A stretch of DNA of 8,947 nt from CAG-791 sp045130475 (GCA_045130475.1 JBGUPU010000024.1:1-8947), one strand, 5' to 3'. Positions 1 through 5,415 are shown, counted from the first letter of the stretch. Notes: generated by a model from the sequence alone, not told the origin. A program made the numbers and translations.

Positions 1-783
1 GCAGTGGATCGATTCGGAGCCTTCCTCTGTACAGGTTGCTTCCTTGTCGACAGTGTAGTCTTCGTTCCAGGTATGGCCTGCTGCAGGGACCTCTTTCTGT
101 TCCGCAATTACCTGACCGCAAACCTGACAGTGACTGCCCTCTGTCAGTCCCGTCTCTGTACAAGTCGATGATACAGCTTCATCAATGATGGGAGTATGAC
201 CGGCGGCAGGAATCACTTCACTGATAACATCTCCGCAGTCCTCACAGACTTTCTCGGAGAGTCCTTCCTCTGTACAGGAAGCAGGAGTGACAATTGTCTC
301 ATCACCATATGCGTGCTCTTCACAATGATCTGTCCAAATTATTAAAGGCAAAGATTGACTTTCAGAATATCGAGCATAGGATGTTGATGTAAATACAATA
401 TTGTTAATAGAAATAAGTACGTCACTGCCGGGGCAGGCTTTTAATACTTTATATCTGATCTTGAAGATTGTCGCGGAATAAGCGCCGGTGCTCTTGACCG
501 AGGTAAACTGTCCATTATTAGGATTATACGACACATTCCAGTCAGCACCTTCCACTCCGATTATGCTGATATACTCCGGATTATAGCTGATTTCACCTGT
601 CACAATTCCAATATGATCGCTTGCATCAAAATGAAGTTGAGCAGTATATTCTCCGCGTACTCCTGCAGCCTGGTTATAATATACCTCGGCCCACGAAGCT
701 GGTGTTTCTGCGAAAACTTCTTTCGCAGGAAAGAGAATGCTCATTATAAAAATAACGATAAAAATACTTTTCAGCCTTTTCAA
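1..783 (-). CDS. Secreted cohesin-like domain protein with Cys-rich repeats (C-terminus cut by window edge)
   Basis: This frame is open from position 783 to the left edge (261 codons) and has no stop, so the C-terminus is outside the window. The TTG start at 781-783 is chosen because GGAGG (790-794) lies 6 nt upstream and a signal peptide follows at once: a basic start (MKRLK), a hydrophobic core and a likely cut after FPAKEVFA (residue 25). The next in-frame ATG, codon 14, would destroy that signal. Residues about 32-145 read like a cohesin-type beta-sandwich, with GEISYNPEYISIIGVEGADW and later IFKIRYKVLKACPGSDV. From about 162 there are units of roughly 35-41 residues with CT(E)xG, CxxCG and a closing VIPAAGH or VPAAGH (ends at 196 and 237). 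A third unit runs off the edge. Such repeats occur in clostridial surface proteins; two CxxC pairs per the two full units could bind metal. Export is well supported, but the function and ligand are unknown. It is transcribed alone, from a promoter at 869-898. Confidence 0.85.
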   Translation of the reverse strand, partial: MKRLKSIFIVIFIMSILFPAKEVFAETPASWAEVYYNQAAGVRGEYTAQLHFDASDHIGIVTGEISYNPEYISIIGVEGADWNVSYNPNNGQFTSVKSTGAYSATIFKIRYKVLKACPGSDVLISINNIVFTSTSYARYSESQSLPLIIWTDHCEEHAYGDETIVTPASCTEEGLSEKVCEDCGDVISEVIPAAGHTPIIDEAVSSTCTETGLTEGSHCQVCGQVIAEQKEVPAAGHTWNEDYTVDKEATCTEEGSESIHC

Positions 784-789
784 GTCTGT

Positions 790-794
790 CCTCC
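790..794 (-). promoter_or_regulatory. Ribosome binding site fixing a TTG start
   Basis: On the minus strand GGAGG lies 6 nt before the TTG at 781-783. This site, together with the signal peptide that begins at that codon, decides the start of the cohesin-like protein. Confidence 0.8.
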
Positions 795-868
795 ATTTTC
801 CCTGTTGACTCTGTATTTCCGCGAATTCTATCCAGATGATACTGTATATTTGAAACAGCATACATCTC

Positions 869-898
869 ATTATATTCCGGCTTCTTTCTCCGGTACAA
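869..898 (-). promoter_or_regulatory. Promoter of the cohesin-like surface protein gene
   Basis: A perfect TATAAT lies at 869-874 on the minus strand, with TTGTAC at 893-898 as the -35 box and an 18-nt spacer. The -35 matches only three of six bases, so an activator may be needed. Transcription would begin near 862 and give a leader of about 80 nt. In the gene-free stretch 784-1085 the only other structures seen are the tandem repeat at 939-960 and the tRNA terminator. Confidence 0.5.
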
Positions 899-938
899 GA
901 ACAATTCTTACCGGTTGATTGTATGATCGTTGCAGATC

Positions 939-960
939 AGGTGAGTCATTAGGTGAGTCA
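939..960. repeat. Tandem 10-bp direct repeat, possible activator site
   Basis: AGGTGAGTCA occurs at 939-948 and again at 951-960, identical and 12 bp apart, about one helical turn. It sits some 41-67 bp upstream of the -35 box of the cohesin-like gene, where activators often bind. A short inverted repeat (TGATC, 6 nt, GATCA) directly abuts it at 924-939. The regulatory role is inferred from position only. Confidence 0.4.
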
Positions 961-1040
961 CAAAACAGGACGTAAAAAATCATCCACAAACAACTTGCGT
1001 TTCTATCTCAGCACATCTTCAAAAAACCACATAAGTACGC

Positions 1041-1081
1041 AGAAAAAAGAGGTATCTGCACTTCTCGTACAGATACCTCTT
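1041..1081 (-). terminator. Rho-independent terminator of the tRNA-Ala gene
   Basis: A perfect 12-bp stem pairs 1047-1058 with 1070-1081 around an 11-nt loop. On the minus strand it is followed by a run of T (complement of A at 1043-1048). It begins 5 nt after the 3' end of the tRNA. The loop contains a 14-nt string that recurs in the leader of the CotH gene (5063-5076). Confidence 0.85.
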
Positions 1082-1085
1082 CAAG

Positions 1086-1158
1086 TGGAGACGGTGGGAT
1101 TCGAACCCATGACCTCTACACTGCCAGTGTAGCGCTCTCCCAACTGAGCTACGCCCCC
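1086..1158 (-). tRNA. tRNA-Ala (anticodon GGC)
   Basis: The 73-nt cloverleaf can be drawn by eye. It has a 7-bp acceptor stem (GGGGGCG with CGTCTCC), a D-arm GCTC/GAGC, an anticodon stem CTACA/TGTAG with loop CTGGCAG, and a TTCGAAT T-loop. The anticodon GGC reads GCC, and partly GCU, alanine codons. The third acceptor pair is G-U, the classic alanine identity element, which supports the call. The outermost T-stem pair is A-C, a small irregularity. CCA is not encoded, since CTT follows the discriminator A, so CCA would be added after transcription. It has its own promoter (1188-1216) and terminator (1041-1081), so it is a single-gene unit. Confidence 0.95.
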
Positions 1159-1187
1159 GAATCGGGTTTTCAATTAAGACCTTACCT

Positions 1188-1216
1188 ATAATACAGGAAA
1201 ACCTGCGCAGTTTCAA
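1188..1216 (-). promoter_or_regulatory. Promoter of tRNA-Ala
   Basis: TTGAAA (1211-1216) and TATTAT (1188-1193) on the minus strand are separated by exactly 17 nt, a near-consensus housekeeping sigma promoter. The tRNA 5' end is about 30 nt downstream of the -10 box, leaving a short leader for RNase P to remove. Confidence 0.75.
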
Positions 1217-1284
1217 CATCTTTTTTGCGAATAAAGACAAAATTATCCCGTCTTCCAGGCTTGATTTTTATGTCACCCGGCTAT

Positions 1285-1326
1285 GTTAACCAAATTGTTA
1301 ACCGCGCTCTATTTTTATGTTGACAA
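1285..1326 (+). promoter_or_regulatory. BirA (biotin repressor) operator of bioY
   Basis: The half-site TTGTTAACC at 1295-1303 is followed after 14 nt by TGTTGACAA at 1318-1326, which matches the inverted half GGTTAACAA at seven of nine bases. The symmetry extends two further bases (AATT outer ends). This is the known Firmicute BirA box layout, two 9-bp halves separated by 14-15 nt. The right half covers the TTGACA -35 box (1320-1325) of the bioY promoter, so bound BirA-biotinyl-AMP would block RNA polymerase. A third GTTAACC lies just left, at 1285-1291. Layout, spacing and the downstream biotin transporter agree; binding itself is inferred. Confidence 0.75.
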
Positions 1327-1348
1327 TTCTTATAATCCCATGTATCCT
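1320..1348 (+). promoter_or_regulatory. Promoter of the bioY-DUF1284 operon
   Basis: A perfect TTGACA (1320-1325) is followed after 17 nt by TATCCT (1343-1348), which matches four of six -10 bases. Transcription would start near 1355, giving a leader of about 165 nt before bioY. The TATAAT at 1331-1336 looks better on its own but has no -35 box at a workable distance. Confidence 0.55.
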
Positions 1349-1364
1349 ATACTCGCTTTTGAAG

Positions 1365-1426
1365 TACAGAAAGGGGCATCCCCATTTACTCACTGGTTTT
1401 ACTTGTCCGGGGGATGTCCCTCTGTA
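1365..1426 (+). promoter_or_regulatory. Long hairpin in the bioY 5' leader
   Basis: TACAGA (1365-1370) pairs with TCTGTA (1421-1426), and after a two-A bulge GGGGCATCCCC (1373-1383) pairs with GGGGATGTCCC (1410-1420) with one G-U. The result is a 17-bp stem closing a loop of about 26 nt. No T-run follows, so it is not a simple terminator. It lies wholly within the predicted leader, about 90 nt before the start codon. It could stabilise the mRNA, bind a protein or be an uncharacterised RNA element. Confidence 0.55.
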
Positions 1427-1518
1427 TCGGATCTTTCCAAATCTATCCGATTTCGAATCCTTCATGGCAGAGAAAAAAAGAAAAAACAGAAAAGCAAAAA
1501 GCAGAAAGAAGGCTTGAA

Positions 1519-2106
1519 ATGACTCGACAGAATTCGCTTTCCAATACAAGAAATCTGGTCCTGTGCGCAATTTGCGCCGCGATCACCTGCATCCTGGCAC
1601 CCCTGTCCATTCCGCTGGCAGGCGGTGTTCCGATTTCCCTCGCGACGTTTGCCGTCATGCTGGCAGGTGTACTGCTGGGCGGCTCTCTGGGCGCGGTCAG
1701 CCAGCTGATCTATGTCCTCCTGGGAGCAGTAGGACTGCCCGTCTTTGCCGGATGGACCGGCGGACTGGGAAATGTGCTGGGCATGACCGGCGGTTTCATC
1801 ATCGGCTATATCCCCTGCGCATGGCTGACAGGCCTCATCTATCATAAATTCAGTTCCAACGCAAAAAAATCTGCGAAAATCTTCTGGATGATCACGGGCA
1901 TGATCGCAGGCACGATCGCACTGTACGCCCTCGGAACAGTCTGGTTTGTGGCCATCACAGGAATGGACATCCGGGCAGCCCTGGCAGCCTGCGTGATCCC
2001 CTTCATTCCCGGAGACTTCATCAAAATGGCAGCTGTCGTACTTATCGGACTTCCGGTGGAGACCGCGATCCGCAAGACCATGTACGCCGGAGAACCTGCA
2101 GTCTGA
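1519..2106 (+). CDS. bioY: BioY, biotin-binding S component of an ECF transporter
   Basis: BioY captures biotin in the membrane, usually together with the shared EcfA/EcfA'/EcfT energising module, which must be encoded elsewhere. The 195-residue product is the usual family length and consists mostly of membrane segments, about six. The family core is visible: PISLATFAVMLAGVLLGG (residues 38-55), then GAVGLPVFAGWTGGLGNVLG (69-88), GGFIIGYIPCAW (91-102), and the C-terminal VIPFIPGDFIKM (159-170). The ATG at 1519 is preferred over the in-frame codon at 1414 because a purine-rich AAAGAAGG (1505-1512) lies 6 nt upstream and the extra 35 residues are Lys/Glu-rich and atypical. The DUF1284 gene follows after 14 nt and is probably cotranscribed. 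A BirA operator covers the promoter, so biotin should repress it. Confidence 0.92.
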   Translation: MTRQNSLSNTRNLVLCAICAAITCILAPLSIPLAGGVPISLATFAVMLAGVLLGGSLGAVSQLIYVLLGAVGLPVFAGWTGGLGNVLGMTGGFIIGYIPCAWLTGLIYHKFSSNAKKSAKIFWMITGMIAGTIALYALGTVWFVAITGMDIRAALAACVIPFIPGDFIKMAAVVLIGLPVETAIRKTMYAGEPAV

Positions 2107-2120
2107 TTTCGGAGACAGAA

Positions 2121-2579
2121 ATGACATCGACGATCTCCGACAATTCTCCCGCCCTTCTTCTGCGCCCGCATCACCTTCTGTGCATACAGAATTACCGTGG
2201 TCGCGGCTACAGTGCCGGCTTTCATGAAAAAATGAGCGCCGTCATTTCGAAACTGAAAAGCTCAGACGGAGCAGCCGTAAAACTTATTGACGGTGCTGAC
2301 GATCTGTGCATGGCCTGCCCGCACCTGCAGGACGGTTCCTGCGAGTCCGAATCCCCGGACTGCTTTGACAGACTCGTCTGTGCCCGCACAGGCGCAGCTC
2401 CGGGCGATACATTCATCTGGAAGCTCCCTCTCAATCGTTTCGACGATTCGCCGGATGGTTTCCAGGTCCCTGCCATGTCAAGGGAATTGCTGGAAGAATG
2501 CTGCCCCGGCTGTTCCTGGCTGGAGCTCTGCATGAAGATAGTCTCCGGATCATGCGAACAGCAGCCGGTGTACACTTGA
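2121..2579 (+). CDS. DUF1284-family Cys-rich protein, cotranscribed with bioY
   Basis: The 152-residue product carries the DUF1284 signature near its start: LRPHHLLCIQNYRGRGYS (residues 14-31). It continues with a DDLCMACP segment and a CP...GSC pattern (C63, C66, C74, C81, C87). A second Cys cluster follows, CCPGCSWLELC (C127, C128, C131, C137). Eleven cysteines in 152 residues suggest a metal or iron-sulfur site; this is inferred, and the family has no established biochemical role. There is no signal peptide or membrane segment, so it is probably cytosolic. GGAG (2111-2114) lies 6 nt before the ATG, and bioY ends 14 nt upstream, so the two genes share the BirA-controlled promoter. That suggests a link to biotin or sulfur-cofactor metabolism. 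Confidence 0.85.
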   Translation: MTSTISDNSPALLLRPHHLLCIQNYRGRGYSAGFHEKMSAVISKLKSSDGAAVKLIDGADDLCMACPHLQDGSCESESPDCFDRLVCARTGAAPGDTFIWKLPLNRFDDSPDGFQVPAMSRELLEECCPGCSWLELCMKIVSGSCEQQPVYT

Positions 2580-2636
2580 ACATACCCGGTATCCCAAAAC
2601 GCAGATGTCCTGCCAAAGTCTGCAGATTCCATTTTC

Positions 2637-2706
2637 AAAAAAAGCACACAGCAAAGAGCATGGTGCCAATGAAATAATGCTCTTCGCTGTGTGTCTTTTT
2701 TATTTT
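2637..2706 (+). terminator. Bidirectional terminator between bioY operon and cotH-like gene
   Basis: A 16-nt arm (2646-2661) pairs with 2677-2692 with a single A-C mismatch, closing a 15-nt loop. On the plus strand it is followed by TTTTT, A, TTTTTT (2696-2707), ending the DUF1284 transcript. On the minus strand the complement of seven A at 2637-2643 gives a T-run that ends the convergent CotH transcript. The plus-strand T-tract overlaps the last codons and stop of the CotH gene. Confidence 0.9.
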
Positions 2707-4979
2707 TTGATGATATCTGCAGTAAATGTCCGGTCCCGTTCGATCACAATATCGGAATCGATCGTATTGCCGTCCTCGTCCAGCCAGCCGACGATCTCCT
2801 TTTTTTCAGCCTGTGAGGGAATCTGTGTCTCCCCGTACTCGGGCAGGGGCAGATAGCCCAGCGATTCTCCCCGCAGGACATAATGGGAAAGATCCCCCCA
2901 GGGGAACGTGAACAGGACACGGCAGTATTGATCCGCTCCGGACTGCCGGTTTTTCCCGCTGCCTTCTCCGACATAGGAATCCAGAAAATCAACTCGGCGT
3001 TGCAGCCAGTCTGTGAGCGCTGCAGTTTTTTCCCGGTAATCCACATCGTTTGAGCGCCGGATGTTGTTCATGTAGGCGGCGGATTCGATATCCTCAATCT
3101 CCTCCTCCATACGCTTTTCCAGAAATCTGTGGATGGCAGGGGAAAAGCGTTCCTGCCAGTCCGTATACAGGCCTTCGATAAATTCGTCATGTGCGAGGAG
3201 ACTGTGCATCCAGCCGCCCCGGTTGTCGCGGAACATAAGTGTGGAGACCGCCGTCTCAGGATAGGTTCCGAAGAGCATGGTGCCCGCGGAATGGTCAAAA
3301 TCCCACATAGGCCCGCAGTGCAGAAGAGGATCCCGCCGGTCTTTTATGATATAAAAACTCCAGCGCTCCGCATCCCATTCAACGAAGTATTCCTCCAGAA
3401 GGAACATGTCCTCCCAGGAAGGCAGATCCAGATAATCGGTGAGCTTCTTACCCGTCTCAGGATCTATCCCGTCCTCATTGTACACAGTCCGTTCTGCCGC
3501 GAGCATATAATCCGAAATATAACTGACCTCGCCCGCTGTCGGGTAGGCCGGCGACATAATACGCGTTTTCCGATGGGCCGTGGTAAACCAGGCGGTGTCT
3601 CCATCATATCCGTAAGAATACTGAAGCAGATAACCGCCCGTGTTGTCCGCAGGTTCCGCCGGCCAGGCATAGGCCCATTTATAAAGCTTGTCCCCGTCCT
3701 TGTGCAAGGCGATTCTTTTAGGGATCGTACTGCCGGACTTCTGACCGTTCGCCTCCTTGATGCGGTCGTCCAGCTTGTCGATCTCAACACTGCCGCCCGT
3801 CCTTGGCCGCTGGGAAAGATAATAAAGCCCGTTGTACTGCCCGTTCAGATAAAGGTTGACGAACTCTCCCTCCGGCGTATCGCGCATTGCAAGTTCCTGT
3901 GCAAGCTGCGAGGAGATGCGGTCCAGCAGGTTTGTCAGATCATAAGTATTTGCAAGAAGACACAGCTTTTTGCATTCCTTCATCCCCAGGACACTCTGCT
4001 TTTCCGCCAGCTTCACATTGTAAGGGCGCTTAACCATGTCCCAGGTGCTGTTTCCTCTGCCGCTGACCTCGCACTCTCCCTCACTGTCCATCTTCCCGCT
4101 CGGAAAAAAGACAGAGAACGTCGCTTTTTCACTGGTCTGTTTGGTGGGATCAGCATCCACGGCTTTCATACTTCCGCTCTCTGTATCCAGATACATGGTT
4201 GCGGTCCCTGTACAGGAAAAGACATACAATACATCGGAGTATGTTCTGCCCTTCTTCCCTTCCAGCGTTACAGAAAAAGCTCTTCCATTGTCAAGTCCAA
4301 AGACCTCATCCCCTGAAGAATAGGTATGGGCCTCACTATCTTCGGATGCAGAATCACTGTCCTGGCTGCCATTGCTTCCTTTGCTGACTTTGCCGCCATT
4401 GCTGCCATTGTCTCCATTGCTGCCGGCCCTGCTGTTTTCAGAACCGAGGCGTTCACCCTTATAATACTCGCCTTCCTTCAGGGCCTGCATGGTCACTGTC
4501 TGATATTCGGAAAAACGAATCTTCGGATGTGCGGACATCTCCGCGGGAAGAAAAACCGCCCAGCACTTCTCTCCTGCCTCTCCGCCCAGGATCGAAGTAT
4601 CCAGCTGCACCGGCACTGAGCGCTGTGCTTGCTTTGCACCCCCTGCCGTGAAAGCAATCTTCTGCATGGGATCCAACCCCGCAGTTTCGAATCCGCCTCC
4701 TGTGCCGCCTTTTCCACTCGATTCCGCAGCCTTCTGCTCCGGCTCCGCTCCGGTCCGCCCGGTCTCTACGCCAGTCTTTTCCGCCTCCGCCCCGGCTTTT
4801 TCTCCCGCAGCACTCTGCCCTTCAGCACTCTGCCCCGCAGCAGCACTTTTCCCCTGCGTTTTTGCAGATCTTCTCGAGACGAACCATGTGCCCGACAGCA
4901 GGATCAGGGCAATCAGGGAAGGCACCAGTACCAACCGTATGAATCTTGTCTTCAGTTTTTTCCATTCTCTACGCTTCAC
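2700..4979 (-). CDS. Membrane-anchored CotH-family protein kinase
   Basis: CotH proteins are atypical protein kinases, first known from Bacillus spore coats and also found in surface and cellulosome-linked proteins of clostridia. The 759-residue product starts at GTG 4979, with AGGTGA (4986-4991) 6 nt upstream. Residues 1-12 are basic and about 13-35 form one membrane segment, so the rest should face outside. An Ala/Gly/Glu linker (36-100) and a Gly/Asn/Ser/Asp stretch (about 178-224) are low complexity. The kinase-like core holds SGRGNSTWDMVKRPYNVKL (306-324), LLANTYDLTNLLDR (341-354), VNLYLNGQYNGLYYLSQR (374-391), GGYLLQ and PMWDFDHSAGT (557-567). The last motif carries the expected acidic metal-binding residues. 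The tail (about 686-757, ending GWLDEDGNTI and DRTFTADI) resembles a Listeria-Bacteroides-type beta repeat. Family membership is firm, the substrate unknown. It is monocistronic. Confidence 0.88.
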   Translation of the reverse strand: MKRREWKKLKTRFIRLVLVPSLIALILLSGTWFVSRRSAKTQGKSAAAGQSAEGQSAAGEKAGAEAEKTGVETGRTGAEPEQKAAESSGKGGTGGGFETAGLDPMQKIAFTAGGAKQAQRSVPVQLDTSILGGEAGEKCWAVFLPAEMSAHPKIRFSEYQTVTMQALKEGEYYKGERLGSENSRAGSNGDNGSNGGKVSKGSNGSQDSDSASEDSEAHTYSSGDEVFGLDNGRAFSVTLEGKKGRTYSDVLYVFSCTGTATMYLDTESGSMKAVDADPTKQTSEKATFSVFFPSGKMDSEGECEVSGRGNSTWDMVKRPYNVKLAEKQSVLGMKECKKLCLLANTYDLTNLLDRISSQLAQELAMRDTPEGEFVNLYLNGQYNGLYYLSQRPRTGGSVEIDKLDDRIKEANGQKSGSTIPKRIALHKDGDKLYKWAYAWPAEPADNTGGYLLQYSYGYDGDTAWFTTAHRKTRIMSPAYPTAGEVSYISDYMLAAERTVYNEDGIDPETGKKLTDYLDLPSWEDMFLLEEYFVEWDAERWSFYIIKDRRDPLLHCGPMWDFDHSAGTMLFGTYPETAVSTLMFRDNRGGWMHSLLAHDEFIEGLYTDWQERFSPAIHRFLEKRMEEEIEDIESAAYMNNIRRSNDVDYREKTAALTDWLQRRVDFLDSYVGEGSGKNRQSGADQYCRVLFTFPWGDLSHYVLRGESLGYLPLPEYGETQIPSQAEKKEIVGWLDEDGNTIDSDIVIERDRTFTADIIKK

Positions 4980-5056
4980 TTAAAATCACCTGACTATCTG
5001 ATACTGCAGCACATACCATGTTGATTTAAATCTGTTCAGATTCTCTCTGTCCGACC

Positions 5057-5086
5057 CTGCCGGCACTTCTCGTACAAGCCCGGCAG
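5057..5086 (-). promoter_or_regulatory. Leader hairpin upstream of the CotH-family gene
   Basis: CTGCCGG (5057-5063) and CCGGCAG (5080-5086) form a perfect 7-bp stem inside the predicted 5' leader. The 16-nt loop region holds most of a 14-nt string (5063-5076) that is identical to 1058-1071 in the tRNA terminator loop. No T-run follows, so it is not a terminator. Confidence 0.45.
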
Positions 5087-5087
5087 A

Positions 5088-5105
5088 CTGTTGAGATGTC
5101 AACAG
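5088..5105. promoter_or_regulatory. Inverted repeat at the transcription start of the CotH-family gene, possible operator
   Basis: CTGTTGA (5088-5094) and TCAACAG (5099-5105) are perfect inverted arms around four bases. The site abuts the -10 box (5107-5112) and so covers the expected transcription start, where a dimeric repressor would block initiation. It could also form a short 5' hairpin in the mRNA. Confidence 0.5.
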
Positions 5106-5106
5106 A

Positions 5107-5135
5107 ATTATACATGAAACCGGGATTTGTCTCAA
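5107..5135 (-). promoter_or_regulatory. Promoter of the CotH-family gene
   Basis: TTGAGA (5130-5135) and a perfect TATAAT (5107-5112) on the minus strand are separated by 17 nt. The start would fall near 5100, giving a leader of about 120 nt with two hairpins. This is the best vegetative-type promoter in the window, which argues against strict sporulation control of this CotH homologue. Confidence 0.75.
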
Positions 5136-5139
5136 CAAG

Positions 5140-5293
5140 CTCTGCAGAACACGCTCTCCCGCATTCTCCCGATGGCTGCCTCATGGACGGGAGCGGGTCT
5201 GACACGCTCCCCGAAAGGAGTGTCCCTTACCAAAAACAGTCTTCAAGACTCGCTTGCGAGTCTTGCGCGCCGGATGCGGCTTGCCATAAGGGC
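5140..5293. other. Palindrome-rich noncoding segment between CotH promoter and insertion sequence
   Basis: No convincing gene is present. Seen here are CTCCCG/CGGGAG arms (5165-5170 and 5188-5193), a hairpin GACAC...GTGTC with CTCC/GGAG inside (5201-5224), a near-direct repeat of ACACGCTC (5149-5156 and 5202-5209), and a perfect 10-bp stem CAAGACTCGC / GCGAGTCTTG (5243-5264) with a two-base centre. On the minus strand this last stem is followed 6-8 nt later by TTTTT, so it may stop transcripts leaving the insertion sequence. It may be a remnant of an older mobile element. Confidence 0.4.
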
Positions 5294-5294
5294 A

Positions 5295-5312
5295 AAAAAG
5301 GGGCTGTCGCAT
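5295..5312 (+). repeat. Left terminal inverted repeat of the IS1182-family element
   Basis: AAAAAGGGGCTGTCGCAT matches the inverted right end in 17 of 18 positions. Most of it is the outer arm of the hairpin at 5301-5342. Confidence 0.85.
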
Positions 5313-5342
5313 CTACTTAAAAATAAGTGGATGCAACAGCCC
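5301..5342. terminator. Bidirectional terminator-like hairpin at left IS end
   Basis: Positions 5301-5319 pair with 5324-5342 with one C-A mismatch and one G-U, and a loop of four A. Reading plus, it is followed by TGTTTTTG. Reading minus, it is followed by CTTTTTT. It can therefore stop transcripts entering the element from the left and transposase transcripts leaving it. Confidence 0.75.
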
Positions 5343-5380
5343 TGTTTTTGACTGTAATGGGCATATTTTTTGATGATAGT

Positions 5381-5415
5381 GTGCCGGATGCCAGCCGCTG
5401 GCTGCCATCCGGCAC
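5381..5415. repeat. 35-bp near-perfect palindrome inside the IS, 3' of the transposase
   Basis: GTGCCGGATG (5381-5390) pairs with CATCCGGCAC (5406-5415), and inside a single C-C mismatch CAGCC pairs with GGCTG. The 15 pairs leave almost no loop. It is GC-rich and could form a cruciform or a very stable RNA hairpin. No T-run follows, so it is not a plain terminator. Confidence 0.7.

Noticed and set aside
162..600. CRISPR-like or tandem DNA repeat in the left-edge gene
   Set aside because: The repetition there is at protein level (CxxC units of 35-41 residues) with diverged DNA, in a coding frame, so it is a domain repeat.
613..918. Plus-strand open frame of 101 codons
   Set aside because: It is antisense to the signal peptide and promoter of the cohesin-like gene and has no motif.
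1331..1336. TATAAT as the -10 box of bioY
   Set aside because: No acceptable -35 box lies 16-18 nt upstream. TTGACA at 1320 is only 5 nt away and fits TATCCT at 1343 instead.
1462..2127. Open frame of 221 codons on the minus strand
   Set aside because: It is antisense to bioY, with His/Asp/Cys-rich noise composition and no plausible domain.
3129..4316. Open frame of 395 codons on the plus strand
   Set aside because: It is antisense to the CotH-family gene, has no recognisable motif or ribosome site, and is explained by GC-biased codons.
5280..5300. Target-site duplication of the IS1182-family element
   Set aside because: The bases left of 5294 (AAGGGC) and right of 7233 (CAGAGA) do not match in any register I tried, so none is reported.
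5096..5351. Small plus-strand open frames of 74 codons next to the insertion sequence
   Set aside because: They run across the palindromic segment and into the IS terminal repeat, have low-complexity composition, and lack a ribosome site.
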